DNA of 64,000 nucleotides. It comes from Auxenochlorella pyrenoidosa (lineage: Eukaryota > Chlorophyta > Trebouxiophyceae > Chlorellales > Chlorellaceae). The notes beneath the pieces were generated by a model. It made no database searches and was not told the DNA's origin. It saw only the letters and a program-made list of their open reading frames with translations. The stretch lies in the NCBI GenBank assembly GCA_001430745.1, contig KQ481962.1, forward strand, positions 358,970-422,969. The letters are read 5' to 3'. Below, in pieces: positions 20,172 to 29,305 of this stretch (positions are counted from its first letter, which is position 1; each line of letters opens with the position of its first letter). The translations under genes and the position numbers were made by a program.

Positions 20172-21889
20172 ATGGAGCGGCGGCGGCTGCAGCAGCAGGA
20201 CCATCTTGCGCAGCTGCAAAGCTGCAGCGCCCAGCTTGGACCCAGCCCTGCAGGCAGGGCCACTGACGCGGGCAGCGCCTCCGCTCAGACAGTCACTGCA
20301 GGCATAGGCCAGCAGGGCGAGCAGCAGCATGCTGGCCAGGGGCAAGAGGGAGCGGTGCAGAGGGTGTGCTCCCACTGTGGCACTGGCAGCACGAGCCAGT
20401 GGTATCACCACCCTGTCACACAAGAGCAGCTGTGCGCTGTTTGCCGTCAGTACATGCGGAACCACGGCGGGCAGGAGCGTCCTGTGGGCGTGTGCTGCCT
20501 GCTGTGCGGCAGCGACAGCCCTGGTGCAACGAGGGGCGCTTATACTGCCTGGCGGCCGCACCCCACCACTGGCCAGCGCTGGGTGTGCAGCCCCTGCTTC
20601 TTTGGCACAGGTGGCCGCCGGTGCCTGGAATGCAGTGTCGACAGCCCTGGTAGCACGAAGGTTCACTGGCGCCGGCACCCAATCAGCGGAGCCAAGCGGC
20701 TGTGTGGGCGGTGCTACGAGCGAGCCTGGAGGCAGCATAAGCGGGGCCAACAGCAGTGGCAGCAGGAAGACAAAGCAGAGGCGGCAGTGGAAGCACCTCC
20801 CGCACAGCAGCATAGCCCCTGCCAGCAGCAGCCAAGCGCCGCCGCCAGGGTGAGAGTATGCACCTCCCTGATGCGCAGGCAGATGGGGCCGGCAGCGATG
20901 ACACTACCCCACCTGTGTCACGATGGCAGCGTCAGAAGCAGCAGGGCCGGCGTCTGTGGCAGCGTCTGTTGGCAGAAACAGATGACGAGCAGGAGGGGAA
21001 AGGAGGGGGAGTTGAGGAGGCACCACAGCAGCTGCAGCAGCAGGCCAGCACACGCAAGCTGGCCGGCGCGCAGCAGGGCAAGCATCAGGGCGGCAGCAAC
21101 AGTGCCCCTCACCTGGCCAGCGCGCCCTCCGCACCGCCTGTTGCGGCCGATCTTGCTGGTGCCCCTGCAGAGGCAGCAGCAGACCCCCAAGCAGCCCATG
21201 ATGCCAGGCCTGCCAGCCACGCTGGCTCCCAGCAGGCCCAGCAGGCGCAGCAGGTGGAACTGCAGGCGCCACTGGTGACAACACTGCAGGCGCAGAAGGC
21301 GGCGCAGGTGCGGCAGCAGGAGCAGGTCCAGCAGCAAGTGCCACTGCAAGCACAGCAGGCAGCACACTTGGCGCACCAGGACCTGTTTGAATTGCTGCTC
21401 GCGGCAGCAGGCTCGGCGGCGTCTGCAGCGGCCGGCCTCACCCCCGAGCTGGCTGCCTCCTTCATGATGCTCATGGACCGGCTGGACCCTGTCGAGCAGG
21501 CAGCCAAGGTGGTGTGTGTGGGGGTGGGGGGTGGGGGGGGGGTCCAATGCGGCATTTCTGCTTATAGCTGTCGCCTGCAGCACAGTTTTGCAGGACTGCC
21601 AACCTACCCTCATGCTGAGTGAAGGGAGTTGTGCTGTCGCTGTTGTCCGCTTCCTGCCACTTGAACCCTTGCCCACCACCAATGCAATCAACTTTCAAAT
21701 GGTGCATAATTGGTCACTAGAATGGGCCCACCAGACGCTGCTCAGCTGTGTGCACACTGGCTTATGCCGTGCCTGCAGGAGGCTCGGCTGCGCACGCTGC
21801 TGGCGCAGGGGCTGCATTTTGCAGCGGCCCAGGCAATGACCACCGCACTGGCGCTGCAGTTTGGGCCGCCTGCTACGCGCATTTGCTGA
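20172..21889 (+). CDS. GATA-like zinc-finger protein, copy B
   Basis: Exon 1 (20172-20849) encodes three fingers: CSHCGTGSTSQWYHHP...LCAVC with x18 spacing, CLLC...VCSPC, and CLEC...LCGRC. The frame must then change to reach the conserved C-terminal half. The simplest solution is an 80-nt intron, 20850-20929, with an excellent donor (AGG|GTGAGA), a GGCAG acceptor, and phase 0 on both sides. It continues into exon 2 (20930-21508). The final exon 21779-21889 (EARLRTLLAQGLHFAAAQAM...) follows a phase-0 intron, giving 455 aa. In copies A, C and E the aligned segment is coding and carries the basic AKR motif, which this splicing would remove. The alternative is a 1-nt deletion pseudogene. A TGTAA signal lies at 22043-22047. 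The family is probably nuclear and DNA-binding, by analogy with GATA fingers. Confidence 0.62.
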
Positions 21890-22426
21890 GCCAGCGCCTG
21901 TGCAGCTGAATGGGGCTAGTTTGGAATTGTGCCCTATCCCACCCAATCATCTTTGTGTTCGGAAGCACATCCCAACCAACACCCCCCCTTGATCTGCACC
22001 ATCCCTGCATAGCCCTTTTGCCACCCAAGCATACTTGGATGATGTAAGAATGCAAAATGCTTTTCCTGCTGCTGAAGTGCCACACCTGGCACGTGCGTGT
22101 TTGAGCTACAAAGCAAGCGCGACAGCAGCTGCCACTCCCACTGCCAGCAAGCACGTATAGCACAGCAGGCCCAGGATGACATCCTTCTGTGGCTGAGCGC
22201 CCTACAGACCCGAGTCAGCAGCAGTGAAGGCAGCCAGCGAGGCCCTCACCTGGCCTCCGACCGAGGCAGGCTGCCTTCTGGCAGCGCCAGAGCCGGGCAT
22301 ACTCGGCGGCCCTGCCCTGACAGCCCCTGGGAGCCAGCATTGGCAGCTCAGGTCGCCAAGGATCGCCCCTACAGACGTCCAAGGCAGCAGAGGGAGGGGG
22401 AAGCAGGCAGCAGCAGAGCAGAGCAG
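21890..22426. other. Intergenic between copies B and C
   Basis: Contains the copy B 3' UTR (TGTAA at 22043-22047) and the duplicated upstream block of copy C with the leader motif at 22371-22392. An upstream in-frame extension of copy C exists but has no ATG before 22427. Confidence 0.5.
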
Positions 22427-23987
22427 ATGGAGCAGCAGAAGCAGCTGCCCCCACAGGAGCATCTCGTGCCAGCCCCAAGCAACAGCACCCCGCCTGGCCC
22501 CAGCCCTGAAGGCAGGGCCGTTGACGCGGGCAGCGCCTCCGCTCGAACAATTGCAGCAGCCACGGGCCAGCTGGGCCGGCAGCAGCATTGCGACAAGGGA
22601 GCGGCACAGAGGGCGTGCTCCCACTGTGGCACAGGGAGCAGCAGCTGCTGGTATCGCCACCCTGTCACACGGGAGCAGCTGTGCGAGGTATGCCGCAGCT
22701 ACATGCGGCGCCATGCCGGCCAGGAGCGGCCTGTGGGCGTGCGCTGCCTGCTATGCAACAGCGACAGCCCGGGCTCAGGGCGTGGCAAGAACGTAGCCTG
22801 GCGGGCGCACCCCACCACTGGCCAGCGCTGGGTGTGCAGCCCCTGCTTCTTTGGCATTGACGCAGCTGGCCGCCGGTGCCTGGAGTGCGGTGCAAACAGC
22901 CCTGGCAGTGGGGATTACTGGCGCCGGCACCCGATCAGCGGAGCCGAGTGGCTGTGTGCGCGGTGCTGCGAGCGAGTCAGGCGGCAGCACAAGCAAGGCC
23001 AACAGCAGCGGCAGCCGGAAGACGAGGCAGAGGATGCAGGCGCAGGCATGCTCAACGGATCACACCAGCCAGCTGCAAAGCGGCATTGCCACAGGGACAC
23101 CCAGCATCTGTGTGGCAGGCAGGCAGTGGAGGGCGGCGGCGGCGACAGTGCCGGGGTCCCCCATATGTCGCTGCGGCAGGGACAAAAGCAGGGGCGACGG
23201 CGGTGGCAGCGCCAAGCGCTAGAGGCAGGCAGTGAGGACGAGCAGGAAGAAGAAGTAGGGGAAGACGACGAGGCACCACAGCAGCTGCCGCAGCAGGCCA
23301 GCCCACGCAAGCTGGCCGACGGGCAGCAGGGCAAGCAACAGGTCGGCAGCAGCAGCGCCGCTCCCCCGGCCAGCGTGCCCTCCGCATCGCCTGTTGCCGC
23401 CGACCCTGCCGGTGCCCCTGCAGAGACAGCAGCAGACCCTCGAGCAGCCAATGACCCCAAGCATGCCAGCCACGCTAGCCTGCAGCATGCGCAGCAGGCA
23501 CAGCGAGCGCGACAGCAGCAGGCGCAGCAGGACGTGTTTGCCCTGCTGCTGGCAGCCGCAGGCTCGGCGGCAGCGGCGGCAGCCGGCCTCACCCCCGACC
23601 TTGCTGCATCCTTCATGACGCTCATGGACGAGCTGCCAGCGGAGATGCGCTCTGTCAGGGTGAGGGCGCAGAAGGGCCGCATGCCATCGTGCATCGTGGT
23701 GCACCCCTCGGCAGATGCATCCCTGCTCTGCGTGGCTTTATTTCAAGGCACCTGGCGTAGTGCTGCTTTGCAGCGTCTGCGCCTATACGGGAGAGGCGCT
23801 GGTGGGCAGCAGGGGTTCCGCTGCAAGTTTTGCTAATCTTATGCGGGTCTCTCCTTGGCCTGGCTTCTTTATGCAGGAGGCTCGCCTGCGCACGCTGCTG
23901 GCGCAGGGGATGCACACTGCAGCTGCCCAAATGATGACCACTGCACTGGCGCTGCGCTTTGGGCCGGCCCCTGCTGGCATGCCCTGA
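22427..23987 (+). CDS. GATA-like zinc-finger protein, copy C (intact)
   Basis: This is the best-preserved array member: two exons (22427-23659, 23877-23987) joined at phase 0 encode 447 aa without breaks. Finger 1 has C64, C67, C86 and C89 with x18 spacing and a GATA-like core (W, then HPVTREQLCEVC). Finger 2 ends in RWVCSPCFFG and finger 3 is CLECGANSPG...WLCARCC. A basic HQPAAKRHCHR motif follows, then an acidic/Gln-rich linker (EDEQEEEVGEDDE). The C-terminal domain starts at DVFALLLAAAGSA, includes AGLTPDLAASFM, and after the intron continues EARLRTLLAQGMHTAAAQMM to an ALRFGPAP tail. Likely a nuclear DNA-binding regulator (inference from GATA-type fingers and the basic motif). I recognise no named orthologue. 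Confidence 0.85.
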
Positions 23988-24601
23988 GCTCAAGCCAGGT
24001 CCTTAGTGGCTGCAGCTACCCACTTCAATCTGGCAGCACCCCTGCTTCGACTTCAACAGCCTGTGCATTGTGCCTTCCTTTGCTGTGACGTTCCTGCACG
24101 GCCTGGACGGTGTGCCTACACGTTGGTGGGCTGAATCCTGTCCCAGTTGCCTGCCCCTCAGGCTGCATCCCTGTTGCTGCAGCCATCAACCTCCGAGGAG
24201 TCTTGCACAGATGCTGCAGTTGCGCACCTTCTCGCATGTTAGCCTTGCCCCTCACCGTGATGGGTTCATTGTGTCTGGGCCTAAGTTTATAAAAGAGGGT
24301 GTCGGGTGGATATGAGCACTGCAGGCCACAGACCAATCAGGCAAAGTCACTGTGAGGCTGCAGCCGCAAGCTTTGGGTCAAGACCGGCTAGCTGGCGTCA
24401 AGGTGTGCGAGCAGTTTGAATGGAAGAAGGATGCGTGATGAGTTGGATGCGGGCACGCGATGGCGACACTACGCAAGGGCAGAACTGGCGCATCCGGCAC
24501 CTGGCAAGTTTTTGGGGGATGCAAGGAACGTAGAGGGTCAAGGTACAGGCCGGCATTCGATGGCGGAACCTGCTTGAAAGGCTGCATGGCCAACAGCCGG
24601 C
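23988..24601. other. Convergent 3' region, copy C / COX10
   Basis: 614 nt between two converging stop codons. No gene or clear TGTAA signal was found on either strand. Confidence 0.4.
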
Positions 24602-27126
24602 CTAGGTCTTGGCCGCAGTGGCTGCTGCCACGCCTTCCGCCGACTGGCGCTCGTCGTGCTGCTCACCGTCCTCTGCCTGCTCGGCCCCGCTGCCAGCGCC
24701 CTCTCCCTCCTCCCCGCCCTCCTCGCAGGCCGCCTTGGAGGGGCAGCTCAGCTGCAGGCCCAGCGGCAGCGGCCCCAGGAAGGGCAGCGGGGGCAGGGAG
24801 AAGCGCAGGCGCGCGGCGCTGCCCGCGGCCCCCTCGCCGTCGCCGCCGCCGGCCGCCCAGCCCAGCTGCTCCTGCTCCCGCTCCTCCTCGGTCAGGGGGC
24901 CCCCCAGGCCCAGCAGCCGCGCGTTGTGGGCCAGCAGCGCGGCACGGTCCTCCCCGGTGTTGGGCTGGCGGTGCAGCAGGAAGGCTGCCATGAAGATGGG
25001 CAGGTGCAGCAGGGAGGCGCGGAAGAGCAGGCGCGCGTTGGGCACAGTGGGGCTGCCGTAAAACTTGGCGGCCGTCAGCACCATGCCGCCGGTGATGAAG
25101 GCTGCAGGGAGGGCGCGGCACAGAAGGGCACGCACGCAGGGTGAGCAGGCCCGGGACAGCAGGGTGGGGCATGGGCATGCATGGCTCTGCGGCAGGGCGA
25201 CGCCCAGGGCACCCACCCTTGCCATCCCCCCTTCCCGCCCCCCTTCCCACCCCCGCCAGCAAGGCCTGCTGGCAAATGTAAGGGACGGCTCCCTCACCCG
25301 ACTCGTACGCAAAGTAGGGTGTGGTGACCCCCAGCCACGTGGCTAGCGCGCCCAGCGGCAGCAGGTAGAGGCAGTTGCGCAGCGCGCAAGCCGCGGTGCG
25401 CCGCCCCGTCGCGTCCACCAGGCTCAGCATGCGGTACCCGCCGGCTGCGGTGGATGTGTGTGTGTGTGGTCGGGGGGGGGGGGGGCAGGGAGGGGTGGCG
25501 GTAAGGGTGGACCGCAACACCACAGCGCCATTGAGGGCGGTCAGGGGCAGCCATGGCTGCGTTGCTTGAGCTGTGCAGGCTGCCTGGGCTGGTACAGCCA
25601 TGGTCCAGCCCTCTGCCGGCCGCCGCCCACCTGCGTAGTCTGCCTTGCACATCCAGGCGAGCGCCATGAAGTGCGGCATCTGCCAGAAGTACAGGCCGGC
25701 GCCCAGGATGGCTGCAGGGGGGGGAGGGGCGGTACGGCTGGGCTGGGGGGAGGAGGCAATGCAGTTTTGGCTTGTGCAGCGCCGCCTCGTCGAGGCAGCT
25801 GCTCCATGCAGCACGTGGCATGCCAGCACTGTGTCACAAGCAACCTTCGCCCTCACTCCTCGATTTCTTTCGCAGCCGACCTTGCCATCCACCTGTGCTC
25901 CCGCAGACTCCCACCTGCCCCCGCGTCGAGCCCGCCAGTGGCGGCAGCCCAGCCCATGAGGGGCGGCACCGCGCCCACCACGGCCCCCACCCAAGTGTTG
26001 ACGATGCTAATCTGCTTGCAAGGAGAGCAAGGCAGTCAAGATATGCTCGAGGCTAGTCAGGCTTTCGGTCTGGGAAGAAAGAAGGCAACTGAAGGTGACA
26101 CCAAACAGGCCCCGGCGGGGGAGTTTGCGTGCCTTGGCAGCCAGGCCTTGTGAAAATATCATGAGGAACTGACCTGCTTCAATGGCGTGTACATGCCCGC
26201 GTAAAGTGCGATGTTGGCGGCACCCAGGGCGGCGGTCGTGAGGTTTGTCTGCACACGAAAGGACGACGGCAGGTCACATGTGGGTGCAGTGTTTCAGCAT
26301 GCGTGCGGCAGGCAGGCCGCACCACCAGCTTCCAATCGTGCTTCCAACACGCAGTGCCTGGCTTTCCTCCTGCTCCCAAACATGATTTGCGTCCACGCCC
26401 CTACAGCTGCGCACCTTCTCTGCCAGCAGCCACACGCCGCCCACGCCAGCAATGGCGGCAAACGCCAGCGCGTGCGCGCGGCTCATGCGTCCAGTGGGCA
26501 GCGGCCTGTTCATGGTGCGCTTCATGAGGCTGTCGTTCACCTTCTCATACACCTGCACGAACAAAAGAGCAACGGTGAAGAGCGGTCGAGCTCAGCTCAC
26601 ATTGCGCCTCGCAATAAGCCAGCCAGCCAGGCAGCCAGCCAGCAGGCAGGCGCACCTGCTGACCGGTTGGCCGCATTGTGCTGCGCACATGCAGCAGGCG
26701 TCATGTGCTCCCACCGCGGCAGCTGCTGTGTCGACCTGCCCCGCTCACCTGGTTCAGCGCGTTGGCAGAGGAGGAGGCAAGCATGGTGCCCAGGCTGGTC
26801 CATCCCAGGCCCGCCCAGTCGATGCGCTCGCTGCTGCCCGCCGCATACCCCGCCGCCGAGGTGGCCACCACCAGCAGGCTCAGCCGCATCTTGGACAGCT
26901 GCTTGTAGTTTTGGTAGACCAGCTTGAGACGGCGCAGACCGCTGGGCGGCGCGCGATGCGCTGCTGAGGCTGCAGCCGCAGCCGATTCTGCTGCGCCGGC
27001 AGACAGCCTCCGCTGCTGCGAGCGGCTCAGTGTGGCACCCCAGGCCGCAGCAAGGTCGCCCCGACCCGAAGTGCTGGGCCCTTCGGCAGCCAGCTGCTTG
27101 CACAGCAGGCCCAGCTGCCTGCGCAT
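24602..27126 (-). CDS. COX10: Mitochondrial heme O synthase (protoheme IX farnesyltransferase)
   Basis: Seven exons (26749-27126, 26415-26552, 26174-26248, 25915-26011, 25631-25711, 25298-25444, 24602-25101) give 471 aa with consistent phases. UbiA-family features are [20 protein letters not shown] followed by [10 protein letters not shown] (the prenyl-diphosphate/Mg site region), [19 protein letters not shown], and [19 protein letters not shown]. These are diagnostic of COX10/CtaB, and about eight membrane helices follow one another. It transfers a farnesyl group to protoheme IX to make heme O, the precursor of heme A for cytochrome c oxidase. The N-terminal ~60 residues are Arg, Ser and Ala rich, as in a mitochondrial presequence. 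After the last helix there is a ~115-residue hydrophilic tail, Gly/Glu-rich and acidic at its end, longer than in most orthologues. Confidence 0.95.
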
Positions 27127-27428
27127 AGTGAGGGCTCGCTGCTAGCGACCAAACCAAGTGGTGGTCTGCCAACCCCAAGAGCGGGCGTGACAGGAAGGAG
27201 GATTACAAAGGTAGAATCACGGGGAGCTGGGCCGGGCGCATGCAGTTGAAAGAGAGCTCTTGGGGGCAGTAGGACAGCGTGTCACAGCACGCCCCCAGGC
27301 CGCAAGGGTGCCTTCTGCCTCCTTCTCACTCATAGGGATCGGCATCCTGCTCACGTCCAGGCGACATCGGGGCGGTGCGTTTTCAGCAAGCGCTCGCAAG
27401 CAGCACAGCCAAGCGCCGAGACCACAAT
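27127..27428. promoter_or_regulatory. Divergent promoter region, COX10 / FKBP
   Basis: Only 302 nt separate the two opposing start codons, so promoters and leaders overlap or are very compact. No specific motif was assigned. Confidence 0.45.
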
Positions 27429-28885
27429 ATGGTCGCGCTTCGTGCTGCCTTCCAGCCAGCCACTAGCCAGAGCCATGCACGGCCTACTCGCCGTGCCGCA
27501 CCGGCGGCAGCCCTGGCACCAGCAGGCGGCAGCATCGGCGCCGCCGCCACCCCTGAAGCAGCACCCCAGCTGAGCCGCCGGCAACTGCAAGCTGCAGCGC
27601 TTGCGGCACTGCTGGCAGCCCAAGCGCCCGCAGCACAGGCTGTTGGGTGAGATGTGGGTCACTATCTATGATGGGCTGCGCTGTGCGCAACAAGCAAGGG
27701 AGCAGGGCTGGAACACTCCCAGCCTGCTGTAGGGTTCTCACTGACCCATCGATGACGTCTGTGTCCTGTGTTCATTCGCCCCGCCTTGGCAGCTTCCAGA
27801 AGGAGCTGAAGAAGAAGAAGATTCCTCTGGAGGACTATGCAGAGCTGCGTGAGTCTGGCTTGCAGCTGCACGCCTGCGCACCCCTCCTTGCTCAGTGGCA
27901 GGGAAGCACGCGCCCCTCCTCAGTCCTGCGCTGAAGTCCTGCAGTGCATGCGCATCTGCCCTTGCAACTGTGACCGTGCTTTCTCGCAAACATGCAGAGC
28001 TTAGATCGTGCCAGTCATATCACCACGCTCTGTAGGATCCACCGGCCCGCCAGCAAGCCACTGATGAATCCTGCACCTCTGCTCCCTCTCCTCCCCTGGC
28101 CCGCAGCGGCTGAGCCTCGCCTGCGGTACTACGACCTGAGCCTGGGCAACGGGTCAGAGGCCCAGGATGGCAGCCGTGTGGTGGTGAGCAGCGTGTGCTG
28201 GCACTGACTGCTGGCCTGGCTGTCAAACCCCTGAGAGATGAGGTTGCCCGCCTGCGCCATGCCCGTCCGCCTGGATGCACGCCACCCTGTGCCCGTCCAC
28301 GTCGTTGCCATCTGCCACCCACCCATGGCAAGGCACTTGTGCCCCCCCCCCCCCCCCCCCTTCCTCTCCCCGCAGGTGCACTTTGACTGCAAGTACCGCG
28401 GCCTGAGCGTGGTGTCCACCCGCACGGCGCGCACGCTGGGCGGCAACCGCACAGTGGCCGAGGTGCGAGGGGGCATTGTTCAACATACATGTTTTGGCGG
28501 ACATCGTGACGTGCCCTCTGTTTCTTCCCACGTGTTTGCGGCCGTTCTCGCAGAAGCTCCTGCCTCCTATCCAGCACGTGCCTTCAGCAAGCATTGCCGC
28601 CTTGCCTCCCTCTTTCTGCTGCAGCCATTTGAGTTCATCGTGGGCCAGCCAGTGACTGGCATGGGCTCCCGGCAGGCTTTGGAGAACGCGGGTGGGCTGT
28701 ACGCGGGCGGCGGTGGCCCCAAGCCGCCGGTGGGCCTGAGCAACGCGGTGGTGGGCATGCGCGTGGGCGGCAGCCGCAGCCTGCTGGTGCCTGCGGAGCT
28801 GGGCTACGGCAGCGCTGGCGAGCAGGAGATCCCGCCAAACTGTGACAGCTTTGAGCTGCGGGTGGAGCTGCTGAGCATGGCGTGA
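27429..28885 (+). CDS. Thylakoid-lumen FKBP-type immunophilin
   Basis: Five exons (27429-27646, 27793-27848, 28107-28183, 28376-28462, 28625-28885) give 232 aa. The N-terminus is a bipartite plastid/lumen signal: an Ala/Arg-rich transit peptide, then a twin-arginine SRRQL followed by a hydrophobic stretch and an AQA cleavage site near residue 71, implying Tat import into the thylakoid lumen. The mature part begins GFQKELKKKKIPLEDYAEL. The FKBP domain shows VHFDCKYRGL, PFEFIVGQ, VGMRVGGSRSLLVPAELGYG and EIPPN...FELRVELL. This order matches plant lumenal FKBPs of the FKBP18 type; the exact subgroup is uncertain. The FD..S motif after beta-3 and the active-site Trp are not recognisable, so prolyl isomerase activity may be weak or absent. 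Confidence 0.88.
28342..28360 (+). repeat. 19-nt C homopolymer at a 3' splice site
   Basis: Lies 15 nt upstream of the exon start at 28376 and forms the pyrimidine tract of that intron. Similar runs in introns of five other genes are described in the findings. Confidence 0.8.
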
Positions 28886-29305
28886 TGGGGCCCGCCGCCC
28901 TGGCAGACTGTCTCGTTCTGGTGGCTCGCCCGCGCTGTTGCTTTTTGAGGCCACCGTGGTCCTGAGGACCAACTCCCTATTTCCTTCTCAACACTTGCTG
29001 ATCACCTGTACCTCCCAATTTTGACTTGCACGCTCTCAATTTTGGTTGTGTTATGTGCCGAGGATTTGAGATACTGAAGGGAATGTGTGGGGTGTTCTGC
29101 TGCTGGTGCCAGCGCAAAAAACATTGGTTGAACGGGTCGCGGCGCGGGCCGCGGCGACTCGTGTTTGCATTTCTACCTAGCCTGCCCCTCGTCGCAGCTT
29201 TGCTTTTTCGTTCAATTGCCATCTTCCGTATCCTTCAAGGCATTTCCTGCAGCCTTTGGGCTGCCGAGGCCGCCAATGTGAAACAGCTCAACGCTTCTGC
29301 GAACA
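28886..29305. other. Intergenic: FKBP 3' UTR and helicase promoter
   Basis: 420 nt with a comparatively T-rich, lower-GC composition. No gene or sure signal was recognised. Confidence 0.4.

Larger units (their letters stand above)
18035..23987 (+). repeat. Tandem array of three zinc-finger gene units
   Basis: Three direct repeats of about 2.1 kb each share leader, finger exon, linker, intron position and last exon. Spacing between start codons is 2081 and 2255 nt. Identity is highest in the fingers and last exon and lowest in the linker. Confidence 0.85.
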
